This document shows, piece after piece, positions 47,381 through 56,985 of a stretch of DNA of 64,000 nt. The stretch is from Bacillus sonorensis NBRC 101234 = KCTC 13918 (GTDB lineage: Bacteria; Bacillota; Bacilli; Bacillales; Bacillaceae). Below the pieces are notes generated by a model that made no database searches, was not told where the DNA came from, and worked only from the letters and a program-made list of their open reading frames with translations. The first letter of the stretch is position 1. Each line of letters opens with the position of its first letter. The position numbers and the translations under genes were made by a program. The stretch spans positions 35,532-99,531 of the forward strand of contig NZ_BCVZ01000016.1 in NCBI RefSeq assembly GCF_001592005.1. Direction: 5' to 3'.

Positions 47381-48793
47381 ATGAAAGGCGGACTATTCAG
47401 AAAAAAGGGGATTGACAGCTTAATTGCTGCGACAAAAGGGGAAAAATCTCTAAGGAGGGATCTCGGCTCCTTTGACTTAACGATGCTTGGAATCGGGGCG
47501 ATTATCGGTACGGGCATTTTCGTATTGACGGGTACAGGCGCTTTGACGGCGGGACCGGGGCTTGTGCTTTCATTCGTTATCGCGGCGTTCGCGTGTTTAT
47601 TTGCCGCTTTGGCGTATGCCGAATTCGCTTCAACCGTGCCGGTTTCAGGCTCAGTTTATACGTACACGTATGCGACGCTTGGCGAATTGATGGCGTTTAT
47701 CATCGGCTGGGATTTAATCCTGGAGTATTCATTGGCCGTTAGTACGGTATCTGCCGGATGGTCCGGTTATTTTCAATCGTTTTTGAACGGGCTCGGCATT
47801 CAGCTTCCCGTCGAATTGACAGCCGCTCCGGGCGCAATAAAAGGCACTGTCACGTATTTTAACCTGCCTGCATTTTTAATTGTTATCTTAATTACTTTTT
47901 TGCTGTATCTTGGAATCCGCGAATCAAAGCAGGTAAACAATATTATGGTCGTCATAAAAATCCTCGTCGTATTCGTATTTATCGCGGCTGCTGTCATGTA
48001 TGTAAAACCGGCCAACTGGCAGCCGTTTATGCCGTTCGGCTTTACGGGCGTATTCAACGCTGCGGCGCTGGTTTTCTTTTCCTTCATCGGATTTGATGCC
48101 GTGGCTTCCGCCGCTGAAGAAACGAAAAATCCGTCGCGGAATCTGCCGCGAGGCATCGTGTATTCATTGCTCGTTTGTACGGTTTTATATGTCGTCGTAT
48201 CGGCAATCATGACAGGCGTCGTTCCATTTATGCAGTTTAAAGGCATCGACCATCCGGTTTCGCTTGTCCTGCAAGTCACAGGCCAGAACTGGGCAGCCGG
48301 TATTATTGACGTAGGGGCCATCCTCGGAATGACAACCGTCATGCTGGTCATGCTTTATGGACAAACCCGCGTCATGTTTGCGATGTCCCGCGACGGTTTG
48401 GTTCCCCAAGCGCTGTCCAAAGTCCATCCGAAGCATAAGACGCCGTATATCAATACATGGTTTTTCGGTATTCTTTCCGCTTTAATGGGAGGATTCGTTC
48501 CTTTGGATGAGCTTGCAAAACTAGTCAATATCGGAACGCTGTCGGCGTTCATCCTGATTTCCATTGCGGTCATCGTAATGAGAAAAACACAGCCTGATCT
48601 GCCGAGGGCATTCAGATGTCCGGCGGTACCGCTTGTTCCGATTTTAGCCGTGCTGTTCTGCGGTTTTCTCATTCTGAACCTTGGCGGAGAAACGATCATG
48701 CGCTTTCTGATCTGGCTGGTGATCGGCCTTGCCGTCTACTTCCTGTATTCGAGAAAGCATTCAAAACTCGGGCAAACGGAAAGAGAGTCTTAA
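47381..48793 (+). CDS. bcaP: Branched-chain amino acid permease BcaP (APC family)
   Basis: A 470-residue permease with 12 predicted membrane segments. The APC signature GAIIGTGIFVLTG (helix 1) and FFSFIGFDAVASAAEETKNPSRNLPRG (helix 6 and loop) are present. It resembles B. subtilis BcaP (YhdG), which imports isoleucine, valine and threonine. GGGAGTGAA lies before the ATG; the frame is open upstream but has no usual start codon. The CodY-like box suggests repression in rich medium. A terminator follows at 48806. Confidence 0.9.
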   Translation: MKGGLFRKKGIDSLIAATKGEKSLRRDLGSFDLTMLGIGAIIGTGIFVLTGTGALTAGPGLVLSFVIAAFACLFAALAYAEFASTVPVSGSVYTYTYATLGELMAFIIGWDLILEYSLAVSTVSAGWSGYFQSFLNGLGIQLPVELTAAPGAIKGTVTYFNLPAFLIVILITFLLYLGIRESKQVNNIMVVIKILVVFVFIAAAVMYVKPANWQPFMPFGFTGVFNAAALVFFSFIGFDAVASAAEETKNPSRNLPRGIVYSLLVCTVLYVVVSAIMTGVVPFMQFKGIDHPVSLVLQVTGQNWAAGIIDVGAILGMTTVMLVMLYGQTRVMFAMSRDGLVPQALSKVHPKHKTPYINTWFFGILSALMGGFVPLDELAKLVNIGTLSAFILISIAVIVMRKTQPDLPRAFRCPAVPLVPILAVLFCGFLILNLGGETIMRFLIWLVIGLAVYFLYSRKHSKLGQTERES

Positions 48794-48805
48794 AAAAGAT
48801 ATGAA

Positions 48806-48837
48806 AAGAAGCAGCTGACAGCGGGCTGCTTCTTTTT
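48806..48837 (+). terminator. Terminator of bcaP
   Basis: AGAAGCAGC/GCTGCTTCT stem with nine-base loop and T5. Confidence 0.88.
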
Positions 48838-48929
48838 GTCTATTCGGAAAAATGAAAATACGGCAGAAAGCTTTAAAAAAAGCCGCAAAATAAGAGATAA
48901 TAGAATCGAAACAGAAAGGAAGTGAATGA

Positions 48930-50288
48930 ATGAGCGACCGCATAGTTTCAGTAAAATGGGCCTCCAAAATAGGATTTGTGCTCGCGGCTGGAGGATCTGC
49001 CATCGGCCTTGGCGCTATTTGGAAATTCCCTTATGTCGCCGGAACGAACGGGGGAGGCGCGTTTTTTCTCGTGTTTGTTCTATTTACGGTCCTATTGGGA
49101 TACCCCCTTCTATTAGGGGAATTTATATTAGGACGGAAGAGCCGTTCTGATGCCCTCGGTACATACAAAAAAATAGCGCCGGGGACGCCTTGGATCATAA
49201 CGGGTTGGGTCGGGATCACAGCATGCTTTCTCGTGCTGACCTTTTACAGCGTCATCGGCGGCTGGATTTTGCTTTATATCATTAAAGCCGTGAGCGGTTC
49301 TTTATCAGGGCTTACACAGCCTGAGTACGGGGCGCTGTTTGGTTCGATTATAAAAGACCCCATTCAGACATTGGCGGCGCAGCTCGCGTTTATCGTCATG
49401 ACGATCATTGTTGTGGCCAAAGGGGTGCAAAAAGGAATCGAACGGGTCAGTTCGATCATGATGCCGCTCTTATTCGTTTTATTTATTACGCTTGTCTTGC
49501 GGGCGCTGACTCTTGATGGTGCGATGAACGGCGTTCGCTTTTTACTCGTTCCCGATTTTGCGAGCCTGACGCCTCAAGCGGTTCTTTTTGCGCTGGGACA
49601 AGCATTTTTTACGCTGACCTTGGGTGTGTCGGTGATGGTGACTTACAGTTCATATTTATCCAAAACGCAAAATTTGCCGAAATCGGCATTGTCGATTGTG
49701 ATCATGAACCTTGCCGTGACGCTTCTTGCCGGTCTGGCGATTTTCCCGGCCGTTTTTTCGTTCGGGCTTAAAGCTGATGAAGGTCCGACATTATTATTTG
49801 CGGTGCTGCCGGCTGTTTTTGATCAATTGCCGTTTGGCATGCTGTTTTTTATCGGCTTTTTGATCGCGTTTTTGTTTGCGGCGCTGACGTCTGCATTTTC
49901 GATGATTGAAATCATCGTCGCAGCCATCACGAAAGGCGATGACACAGGAAGGCGCAAATGGACATGGGCTATCGGCCTGCTGATTTTCATTGTCGGCATT
50001 CCGGCCTGCCTCTCTTACGGCGTGCTCGACAAGCCGGCGATCTTCGGCAAAACGTTTTTCGATGCGGCGGATTACGTTGTCAGCAATATCCTTCTGCCTT
50101 TGGGAGCGCTCTTAATGTCGCTTTTCATTCCTTTAAAATTGTCGAAAAAAGATTTATACGATGAAATGAAGAGCGGTTCGAGAGCGGGAAAAGGATTTTT
50201 TCTTGTATGGTTTTATCTTCTCCGCTTTCTTGTTCCGCTTGCCATTGTGCTTGTCTTTTTAAATTTAATTGGAGTGTTTACATTTTAA
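48930..50288 (+). CDS. yhdH: Sodium-dependent NSS-family amino acid transporter YhdH
   Basis: A 452-residue neurotransmitter:sodium symporter family protein with 11-12 membrane segments. The unwound helix 1 region with sodium and substrate contacts reads GFVLAAGGSAIGLGAIWKFPY; AFFTLTLGVSVMVTYSSYL is the helix 6 equivalent. Bacterial members (LeuT, MhsT, TnaT) import hydrophobic or aromatic amino acids. AAAGGA precedes the ATG. A PLP amino acid decarboxylase gene starts 25 bases after it with no terminator between, so the pair is probably an operon. Confidence 0.92.
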   Translation: MSDRIVSVKWASKIGFVLAAGGSAIGLGAIWKFPYVAGTNGGGAFFLVFVLFTVLLGYPLLLGEFILGRKSRSDALGTYKKIAPGTPWIITGWVGITACFLVLTFYSVIGGWILLYIIKAVSGSLSGLTQPEYGALFGSIIKDPIQTLAAQLAFIVMTIIVVAKGVQKGIERVSSIMMPLLFVLFITLVLRALTLDGAMNGVRFLLVPDFASLTPQAVLFALGQAFFTLTLGVSVMVTYSSYLSKTQNLPKSALSIVIMNLAVTLLAGLAIFPAVFSFGLKADEGPTLLFAVLPAVFDQLPFGMLFFIGFLIAFLFAALTSAFSMIEIIVAAITKGDDTGRRKWTWAIGLLIFIVGIPACLSYGVLDKPAIFGKTFFDAADYVVSNILLPLGALLMSLFIPLKLSKKDLYDEMKSGSRAGKGFFLVWFYLLRFLVPLAIVLVFLNLIGVFTF

Positions 50289-50312
50289 TTGACATAGAGA
50301 TGAGGGGATATG

Positions 50313-51938
50313 ATGAAGCATATTCAAAGCATGTTTCCAAGCGAAGACGGCAGCAGAGAAGCCCGGTATGAACTGCTTGATCTGTTTGAAACCGTGCTGG
50401 CCGGGATGGATAAGCGCAAAAATCCGCATCGGCTGATACTTGGAAAAGAGGAACATGTGACGGCCGACTATTATCAGCGTATCATCGATCAGGCGGAGCT
50501 GCCTGAAAAAGGATTCGGCGTAAAAAAAAGCGTCGAAGAGCTGGTAAAGCTGCTTGACGGCCATCGTTTCTTAAACCGTCAATATGTGGCGAATGCGACG
50601 CCGCTTCCAAATAACGCCAGCCTTGCAGGAAGCCTGTTCATGACGCTTTTGAACGGAAACAATTTGTGGGATGTCGACGGAACGGCAGCAGCGAAAACGG
50701 AAGTTCAGATTTCGGCCATGCTGTCGGACATCGTCGGCTATGACAGGCAAAAAAGCACGGGATTTACCACCTGGGGAGGGCAGGGTGCCGTTTTTCAATC
50801 GCTTAGGCTGGCGATCGCAAATGCCTGTCCTGATGCAAATCAAAAGGGGACCCCGCATCATTTGTACGCGTTTTGTTCAGAGCTGTCACATTTCAGCCTC
50901 TTTAAATCGATGCAGGCTTCCGGAATCGGGACAGATCATTTAATCCGGATCAAAACAAACGATGACCATTCGATGGACCTTGCCGATTTACGGGAAAAAA
51001 TGAAGGCAGTCATTGAAGACGGCGGTCTTCCGGTTTATGTGCTGGCCACACTCGGAACAACGGATACATTCGGAATTGACGATCTGGAAGGCATAAGGAA
51101 TCTGACGGAAGAATTGGAGTCCGAATACGGACTGCCGCATATTTACATACATGCCGATACAGCGATGGGCGGAATGTACAGCTTTTTTAACGTATATGAT
51201 GTTGAAGATAATCCGCTCCGCTTTGAAGATGAAGTGCTTGCGGTGCTGGCCGGCTACAAATCCCATTTTCAGCATCTCGGCCTTGCGGACAGCCTTGTTT
51301 TTGATTTTCATAAACTCGGCCAAACTCCGTATGCGACCAGCCTTTTTTTGGTGAGGGACCGCACGGCTTTACAGGCGGTTGATCTTGATCCGGATGAGAC
51401 GCCATACGTCGGAAACAGAGGCTTTGGCAGCTACCATACAAGCTATACGCTTGAATGCTCACGAATGGGCAGCAGCATACCGATTTACGCGTCTCTGCTT
51501 GCCTTTGGCATCAAGGGTTATCAAGAGCTGTTAGCAAATTACATCAGGGTGAACACGGCGTTTCGCAGAAAGCTGACAGACGCATTTCCGAATGCAGCTG
51601 TCACAAATGAGATTTCGCCGGTTACGACATTCAGATTTTACCCCCGGGAAGTCCGCTATCATGATGAAATAAACGGAAGCATCACGGAAAAAGAGGTTCT
51701 TGAAATCAATCAATATAATGAAAAAATTGCGGAAACATTGGGGAGATTTCGCAGCCAAACTTATTTTGGCAGCACGAAAAAACAGCGGTACGTTTATCCG
51801 GCCGACACCCGGTCTCCGATTCCGCTCTATGTTCAAAAATTTTACAGCGTGTCTCCCTATACGACGGTCGAAGCAGTAGATGAGTATATTGACTTTTTAA
51901 AAGCCCGCATAGAGCCGTGTCATATCATCACAACATAA
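50313..51938 (+). CDS. PLP-dependent group II amino acid decarboxylase
   Basis: A 541-residue fold-type I decarboxylase related to glutamate/aromatic-L-amino-acid decarboxylases. Visible: substrate-side ANATPLPNNASL and GFTTWGGQGAVFQSLRLA, PLP-binding HADTAMGG, and the Schiff-base lysine in LVFDFHKLGQTPYATSL. The substrate is not determined by sequence alone; cotranscription with the NSS transporter yhdH points to an aromatic or hydrophobic amino acid, or a similar substrate imported with sodium. The ATG at 50313 is five bases from AGGGG; the ATG at 50310 is too near it. B. subtilis lacks this gene after yhdH. Confidence 0.87.
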   Translation: MKHIQSMFPSEDGSREARYELLDLFETVLAGMDKRKNPHRLILGKEEHVTADYYQRIIDQAELPEKGFGVKKSVEELVKLLDGHRFLNRQYVANATPLPNNASLAGSLFMTLLNGNNLWDVDGTAAAKTEVQISAMLSDIVGYDRQKSTGFTTWGGQGAVFQSLRLAIANACPDANQKGTPHHLYAFCSELSHFSLFKSMQASGIGTDHLIRIKTNDDHSMDLADLREKMKAVIEDGGLPVYVLATLGTTDTFGIDDLEGIRNLTEELESEYGLPHIYIHADTAMGGMYSFFNVYDVEDNPLRFEDEVLAVLAGYKSHFQHLGLADSLVFDFHKLGQTPYATSLFLVRDRTALQAVDLDPDETPYVGNRGFGSYHTSYTLECSRMGSSIPIYASLLAFGIKGYQELLANYIRVNTAFRRKLTDAFPNAAVTNEISPVTTFRFYPREVRYHDEINGSITEKEVLEINQYNEKIAETLGRFRSQTYFGSTKKQRYVYPADTRSPIPLYVQKFYSVSPYTTVEAVDEYIDFLKARIEPCHIITT

Positions 51939-51964
51939 AAAACGGGGATTTTTATGAAGGGAAA

Positions 51965-52013
51965 AGAGCTATGGAGAAGGGGAGTTCCCCCTCATTCCAT
52001 AGCTCTTCTTGCA
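51965..52013. terminator. Terminator hairpin between the decarboxylase and the AraC-type gene
   Basis: AAGAGCTATGGA pairs with TCCATAGCTCTT, with an inner GGGGA/TCCCC helix. T-rich flanks on both strands are moderate. Confidence 0.7.
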
Positions 52014-52025
52014 TCTGCCAAAGGG

Positions 52026-52901
52026 TTAGCGTTTTTGTAAAACCGGCACCCATATTTGACTTTTGAAAGATGGGGAGTCTAAATCTTTGCTTTCATTCCA
52101 AAGGATTTCCGGACCTTCCGTTTGTTCATAGTTTGAAGAAGGGAACCATTCGGAGTAAATACGGCCCCATACATCCTGCAGTGTCTCAGGGAATGGACCG
52201 GCTGCTTCGAATACGGCCCAAGTCGAGGCAGGGACTTCAAGCTGTACGAAATGATCCGGACATTGTTGAGTCGTTGCCACACCGATATAATGATCAAGCT
52301 CTCCTTTCTCTTCCATTCGACTTTCCGAAAAGTTCACAGACGCTTGAAGCAGGCCTTGGGGTTCCATGTTAGATAGCGTTTTAAGCTGGGTGATCATCTC
52401 ATTGTTCAGCGTTTTCCACATAGCGGCGATTTCCGGATTGATCCCGTGGAAGACGATAGGGACTCTTTTTTTTATGCCAACTATGCGAAATGGAGCTTTA
52501 TTTTCGATCCGATAGTTCATTTCATTTCCTCCTTTAATCGTCAGCTGGAAGGTCATTTCAGGGTATGCCTTAAGCGTCTGAGCGCCGCTTCTCGCTTCCG
52601 TCGGTGTCATCCCGTGCAACTTTTGAAACGCCCTGGTAAAAGCGTCAGGAGAGTGATAGCCGTATTTCACGGCAATATCGATCACCTTTGCCTGGCTGCC
52701 TTTTAGTTCAAAGGCTGCGAGGGTCAGCCGCCTGCGGCGGATATATTCAGACAGTGAAATGCCCGCGAGGAAGGAAAACATCCTCTTAAAATGATATTCT
52801 GAACAGAAAGCCCGTTTTGCTGCTTCTTTATAGTCAATGTCGTTTGCCAAGTTGTTTTCAATATACTTCATCGCTTCATTCATGTGCTTAAGCATATCCA
52901 T
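52026..52901 (-). CDS. AraC-family regulator with GyrI-like effector domain
   Basis: A 291-residue activator-type protein. The N-terminal double HTH of the AraC family (about 8-105) has [19 protein letters not shown] and [18 protein letters not shown]. The C-terminal part (about 125-290) is a GyrI-like/effector-binding domain with [29 protein letters not shown] and [12 protein letters not shown], as in Rob, BltR-like and multidrug-sensing proteins. The ATG at 52901 follows GAGGAGG; an open frame continues 21 codons upstream. The ligand is probably a hydrophobic or cationic compound by family analogy. No obvious target is adjacent. Confidence 0.9.
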   Translation of the reverse strand: MDMLKHMNEAMKYIENNLANDIDYKEAAKRAFCSEYHFKRMFSFLAGISLSEYIRRRRLTLAAFELKGSQAKVIDIAVKYGYHSPDAFTRAFQKLHGMTPTEARSGAQTLKAYPEMTFQLTIKGGNEMNYRIENKAPFRIVGIKKRVPIVFHGINPEIAAMWKTLNNEMITQLKTLSNMEPQGLLQASVNFSESRMEEKGELDHYIGVATTQQCPDHFVQLEVPASTWAVFEAAGPFPETLQDVWGRIYSEWFPSSNYEQTEGPEILWNESKDLDSPSFKSQIWVPVLQKR

Positions 52902-52982
52902 TAAATGACCTCCTCTACTGCAGAATAGCAGAACCCCAATGAACCCATCCGACTTTTCGTGCACGATGATGCAGGCGGTGCC

Positions 52983-54374
52983 CTAAAGTCTCCACGCTGT
53001 TTTGAGCTTTTTGATTCCGGTCTTGATCTCTTCTTCAGAGAGTCCGCCAAATCCGAGAAGTACTGCCGCGGTTTTGGGCGGATGATCATATGAAGCAGAT
53101 ACAGGGTAAACCTTTACTCCTTCATCAAGGGCCTTTGATATAAGCCATTCTTCGCTTGCTGCACCGCTCGGTTCAAGAATGACATGGAGGCCTGCATTTT
53201 CTCCTTTGACGGCAACGGTGCCTCCTAATTCTTGACGGACAGTCTCAAGCAGCGCTTTTCGTTTTTTTCGATAAAGCGTCCGCATTCGATTTATATGCCT
53301 CTGCCAGTCGCCGTTTTGCATAACATGAGCGATGGCCCACTGCACGTGGCGGGAGACGGTTTGTTTGTATAATGAAGCGAGCTTTTGTCCCTCTTTGACA
53401 AGTGGAACAGGGAGAACCATATAGCCGACTCTCAGGGACGGAATCAGCGATTTGGAAAAGGTGCCCATGTAAATGACGCGGCTGTTTTGATCAAGTCCCT
53501 GGAGAGACGGAATCGGCTGTCCTGCATAGCGGAATTCTCCGTCATAATCGTCTTCAATGATATAAGCATCTTCGGAAGCCGCCCAGTCGAGCAGCTGCAG
53601 TCTTCTGCCGATCGGCATGACCATTCCAAGCGGAAACTGATGTGAAGGAGTGACATATGCCAGCTTCAGCTCGTGCTGGCGAAGCTCATCCACGGCTATC
53701 CCGCTGTTATCAACGGAAATCGGGATGACTTGGAAGCCGCCGGTTTTAAAGACTGTTTTGGAACGGTGAAATCCGGGATTTTCAAATCCGATCGCTGTCC
53801 CTTTCTCAAACATCCTGCATAAAAGCTCCAGCAAAATCGGTGTGCCGGCGCCTATAATGACCTGTTCAGGCGTGCACATCACGCCCCGCGATTCCCTGAG
53901 ATAGGCAGCAATCATCATTCTCAATGAAAGGTCCCCGGCCGGCGGTCCGCTTTGAAAAAGCTCAATTTGCTCAGCTGCTTTGGCCATCGTTTTTTTCCAT
54001 AGCGAAAAAGGGAACCCCCGAAGATCGACATGACCGTGATGAAAATCAATGATATGCCGCGAAGGAGGCGTTTCATCCGCTGCTGTCGGTCCGGGAAGGG
54101 GAGGGGAAAGCGTTTCATTCAAGCTTCCTTCTGCTTCAGCGGCATACCAGCCCTTTCTCGGCCTGCTGATCAGATAGCCTTCTGCTGTAAGCTGTTCGTA
54201 TGCATGTTCAACCGTTGTTTGGCTGACATTTAAATGTTTGGAAAGCGCGCGTTTGGAAGGCAGCTTTGTACCTGCGCTGATCCGCCCCATATGAATTTCA
54301 TTTTTAATAAACAAATAGAGCTGCTGATAAAGCGGTTTCCGCTTTTCAGGCTGCAAATACGGCGTTATCTCCAT
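52983..54374 (-). CDS. yhdI: MocR/GabR-family regulator YhdI
   Basis: A 463-residue fusion of an N-terminal GntR winged helix (about 8-75, PLYQQLYLFIKNEIHMGRI, LPSKRALSKHLNVSQTTVEHAY) to a class I aminotransferase-like domain. The PLP-binding lysine is present in GTFSKSLIPSLRVGYM, and DDYDGEFRY and the upstream IGAGTPILLELL are conserved, so the domain probably binds PLP as a sensor. The ATG at 54374 follows GAAAGGGTG. The divergent GNAT gene yhdJ, 116 bases away, is its probable target, as in the B. subtilis arrangement. Confidence 0.91.
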   Translation of the reverse strand: MEITPYLQPEKRKPLYQQLYLFIKNEIHMGRISAGTKLPSKRALSKHLNVSQTTVEHAYEQLTAEGYLISRPRKGWYAAEAEGSLNETLSPPLPGPTAADETPPSRHIIDFHHGHVDLRGFPFSLWKKTMAKAAEQIELFQSGPPAGDLSLRMMIAAYLRESRGVMCTPEQVIIGAGTPILLELLCRMFEKGTAIGFENPGFHRSKTVFKTGGFQVIPISVDNSGIAVDELRQHELKLAYVTPSHQFPLGMVMPIGRRLQLLDWAASEDAYIIEDDYDGEFRYAGQPIPSLQGLDQNSRVIYMGTFSKSLIPSLRVGYMVLPVPLVKEGQKLASLYKQTVSRHVQWAIAHVMQNGDWQRHINRMRTLYRKKRKALLETVRQELGGTVAVKGENAGLHVILEPSGAASEEWLISKALDEGVKVYPVSASYDHPPKTAAVLLGFGGLSEEEIKTGIKKLKTAWRL

Positions 54375-54490
54375 ATTTTCACCCTTTCTCTCGTTAACTG
54401 GCATTCATAATTTTATCAAAACTGACTATTTTAATCATGCCACATTTAGGGATAAAGTAGATGCAGAACGATCAGAAAGGAGTTTTGACA

Positions 54491-54922
54491 ATGCTTTATC
54501 ATAAGGAAATACAATCTGAAAAAGAGCTTCTTGAGGTTTATCCGATTATGAAACAGCTTCGGCCTCATCTGGATGAAGCCGCGTTTTTAACGCTTACCGA
54601 CAAAGCGCGAAAATCTGAACACTACAAGCTTTTCGCATTGTACAACGATGACGTCCCCGTGGCTTTGGCAGGCTTTCTGCCAAGAGTGTCTTTGAGTCAG
54701 GGCATTCATGTATGGGTGGCGGATCTGGTCACGTGCGAAAAGCACCGTTCAAAAGGCTATGGAAAACGGCTGTTAACGGCTGTTGAAGAATGGTCAAGAG
54801 AACACGGCTGCGGATCTGTCGCTCTTTCCTCCGGAACGGGGAGGCGCGATGCGCATCGGTTTTATGAAGAAAAAATGAATTATAAGAAAGCAAGCTATCT
54901 ATACCGCAAGCCGCTGGCATAA
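54491..54922 (+). CDS. yhdJ: GNAT-family acetyltransferase YhdJ
   Basis: A 143-residue N-acetyltransferase. The acetyl-CoA loop is EKHRSKGYGKRLL and the C-terminal motif is RRDAHRFYEEKMNYKKASY. The start ATG at 54491 follows AAAGGAG. It is divergent from the MocR-type regulator yhdI. Substrate unknown; the B. subtilis YhdJ is about the same length. Confidence 0.88.
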   Translation: MLYHKEIQSEKELLEVYPIMKQLRPHLDEAAFLTLTDKARKSEHYKLFALYNDDVPVALAGFLPRVSLSQGIHVWVADLVTCEKHRSKGYGKRLLTAVEEWSREHGCGSVALSSGTGRRDAHRFYEEKMNYKKASYLYRKPLA

Positions 54923-54923
54923 A

Positions 54924-54952
54924 AAAATCCCCGATAAAAATCGGGGATCTGC
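54924..54952. terminator. Terminator between yhdJ and yhdK
   Basis: GATCCCCGAT/ATCGGGGATC-like stem with A/T-rich flanks, serving convergent yhdJ and yhdK. Confidence 0.8.
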
Positions 54953-54954
54953 CG

Positions 54955-55245
54955 TTAAAAACCTAGCTGCAGATTTGTATCAATCGAGACGATGGTCCAT
55001 ACGCATATGAGTATGAAAATATTGAGGATAACGCCGAGCAGCCCTAAACCTGTCCGGCCTTTTTTGATGATCAGCTCAATGATTCCAAGCGGTATGGCTG
55101 CCATTGCAAAAGGAAGCATCTTATAGGAATATGCGATCGTATCGCTTATGATGGCCAAGTTCAATATGAAAAGGGAAAGAATCGCCGTCCCGATCGATAC
55201 CCATCCAAATACATTATGTTCCTTGAAGATTCTTACCAGTTCCAT
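54955..55245 (-). CDS. yhdK: SigM negative regulator YhdK
   Basis: A 96-residue protein with three hydrophobic segments (about 12-34, 42-58, 66-88). It is the small partner of the anti-sigma factor YhdL and helps hold sigma-M inactive at the membrane. It overlaps the 3' end of yhdL by 13 bases, and sigM, yhdL and yhdK form one operon as in B. subtilis. Confidence 0.92.
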   Translation of the reverse strand: MELVRIFKEHNVFGWVSIGTAILSLFILNLAIISDTIAYSYKMLPFAMAAIPLGIIELIIKKGRTGLGLLGVILNIFILICVWTIVSIDTNLQLGF

Positions 55246-56303
55246 AATTCCACCTCACCTACTTTAGCTGCTTTCACAGGCCCTTTTTCGATCAGCCGCT
55301 CGATTTCTTTTGACGGGCCGGTCACGACAGCTCCATATACGTTGATGCCGTTTTTATCCACATAGTCAAGACGTTTTGTAATCTTTAAATCTTTTCTTCC
55401 TGACAGGGTTTCGGCCCATTTGCGATGTTTGGAGATATACGTAAGCGCTGCTTTAAATTGTTCATCTTCGTTTAGATCCGGATGCTGAAATTTAAAGATC
55501 CGGCTTGAATCCTTGCCGGGAAACCCGATCGGCTCCGCGTACGGATGGTCTCTCAGGTTGTCTTCCGTTTCGATCGCATTCCAAAGCACGCGAATGTCAT
55601 ATCCTTTTAATTTGTCATACAGTTCATTGGTCGGATAGGATCTTTCGAATGAAAGGAAAGCTTCAGTGACAGTCCCGGAGGGCAATTGTTTTAATATCGA
55701 CTTCGCTTTGGATACGGATTTTTCTTTTATGCCGGCTGGATAGATAAAATACCGTTCTTCATTTGCAAGCTCCTGATTGTATTGCCGGACTTCCGGAGGC
55801 TTCAGCTGGTCAAAAAACATATTCACTTCTTCATTTCCGACGATTTTCGTGACATTTCCTATTTGTTTTTTTAATGGGAACTGGGTATTGATCCCGAACA
55901 ATTTTACTTTATTGCTGAGAGCATCTGTATCCACCTGAATGTTCGGCTGGGTGACGGCAATGGTCATGGAAGCGGTCTGCACAAGCTCATTCCCTTTACT
56001 GTCATGTCCTCCCAACCCGTAGTACAAATAGCTGCCGAGCGTACAAAGCGGCAGGATAATCAGCGTTGAAAGAACGGCAAGGGTCGAGATTCGCAAATAT
56101 GATTTGTTTTTCCCGTATCTTAAAATCGCTTTTTGTTTTTCAGGGCTGAGCGCAAGATCCCAGTTTTCATCTTTCATTTCCTGATCAAGCATTTCCTGAT
56201 AGGCTTCAAGCTTTTCCAGTTCTTCTTCAACCTGTATCATTTCCGCTTCGGAAAGCTCGCCGTTTTTATACTGTTCCCAACGTTTTTTGAAATCTTCATT
56301 CAT
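55233..56303 (-). CDS. yhdL: Anti-sigma-M factor YhdL
   Basis: A 356-residue membrane protein. The cytoplasmic N-terminal part (1-75, KKRWEQYKNGELSEAEM) binds sigma-M, one membrane segment lies at about 78-98 (LAVLSTLIILPLCTLGSYLYYG), and the rest (about 100-356) is outside. The ATG at 56303 has CAGAGGTG upstream and overlaps the sigM stop codon by eight bases. Loss of YhdL is lethal or nearly so in B. subtilis because sigma-M becomes overactive. Confidence 0.94.
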   Translation of the reverse strand: MNEDFKKRWEQYKNGELSEAEMIQVEEELEKLEAYQEMLDQEMKDENWDLALSPEKQKAILRYGKNKSYLRISTLAVLSTLIILPLCTLGSYLYYGLGGHDSKGNELVQTASMTIAVTQPNIQVDTDALSNKVKLFGINTQFPLKKQIGNVTKIVGNEEVNMFFDQLKPPEVRQYNQELANEERYFIYPAGIKEKSVSKAKSILKQLPSGTVTEAFLSFERSYPTNELYDKLKGYDIRVLWNAIETEDNLRDHPYAEPIGFPGKDSSRIFKFQHPDLNEDEQFKAALTYISKHRKWAETLSGRKDLKITKRLDYVDKNGINVYGAVVTGPSKEIERLIEKGPVKAAKVGEVELWNW

Positions 56304-56787
56304 CGTTAACACCTCTGTTGTAAAGTGCTTTCAGCCTCTGTCTGGCACGAAATAAAACACTCTTAAAATTAGCCTCCGAGATATTCATCAAGCTTGACGC
56401 TTCCTTGTAGTTCAGCTCTTTTAAATAATACAGCGTCAGCGCTTCCCTGTAGTTGTCGGGCAGCTGGTTCATATATAACGTCAACACTTCCTTAATTTCG
56501 ACCTGGTGTGCCGGACTTTGGACCGCGGTTTGAAAAAGGCTTCCGATCAGATCGTCAGAAATCGTCACTTCTTTTTTATGTTTTCTGACATAGTCGATAA
56601 AAGCATTGCGAGCCACCTGAAAAAGCCATGGCTTCACTTTGCTGTGGTCGTAAGAGTGGATGTGTATGTAGGCCCGCATAAAGGTTTCCTGTAGCAAGTC
56701 CTCTGCCAGATGTTTATCTTTCGTCATGGAGAGCAGAAACCTGTAAACATCATTCATATACATTTGGTAAATTTCGTCGATAGTCAC
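56296..56787 (-). CDS. sigM: ECF RNA polymerase sigma factor SigM
   Basis: A 163-residue ECF sigma factor. Region 2 reads YMNDVYRFLLSMTKDKHLAEDLLQETFMRAY; region 4 has LPDNYREALTLYYLKELNYKEASSLMNISEANFKSVLFRARQRLK. It controls cell-envelope stress genes. The start is GTG at 56787 with GGGGAG upstream. An autoregulatory sigma-M promoter lies in front of it. Confidence 0.95.
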   Translation of the reverse strand: MTIDEIYQMYMNDVYRFLLSMTKDKHLAEDLLQETFMRAYIHIHSYDHSKVKPWLFQVARNAFIDYVRKHKKEVTISDDLIGSLFQTAVQSPAHQVEIKEVLTLYMNQLPDNYREALTLYYLKELNYKEASSLMNISEANFKSVLFRARQRLKALYNRGVNDE

Positions 56788-56812
56788 TGCCTTTTCTCCC
56801 CTCTATGTTATA

Positions 56813-56839
56813 AACGCATAAGAAAGGTTTGAGGTTGCA
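56813..56839 (-). promoter_or_regulatory. Sigma-M-type ECF promoter of sigM
   Basis: On the minus strand TGCAAC (56839-56834), 17 bases and CGTT (56816-56813) fit the sigma-M consensus TGAAAC-N16-17-CGTC, consistent with positive autoregulation. The AAC core is the hallmark. Confidence 0.75.
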
Positions 56840-56985
56840 CTTATTATGTCCACGGCTATTTTTTCCTCCAATTTCTTACCCTTAAAAAATCACCTTATCC
56901 TATATAGTAACCAAAAATGATAGTGAATGATAGAGTGAAGCATTTTTCTTAAAGAAGCAAATGGTCTGAAAAGGAGGGGGCACAA

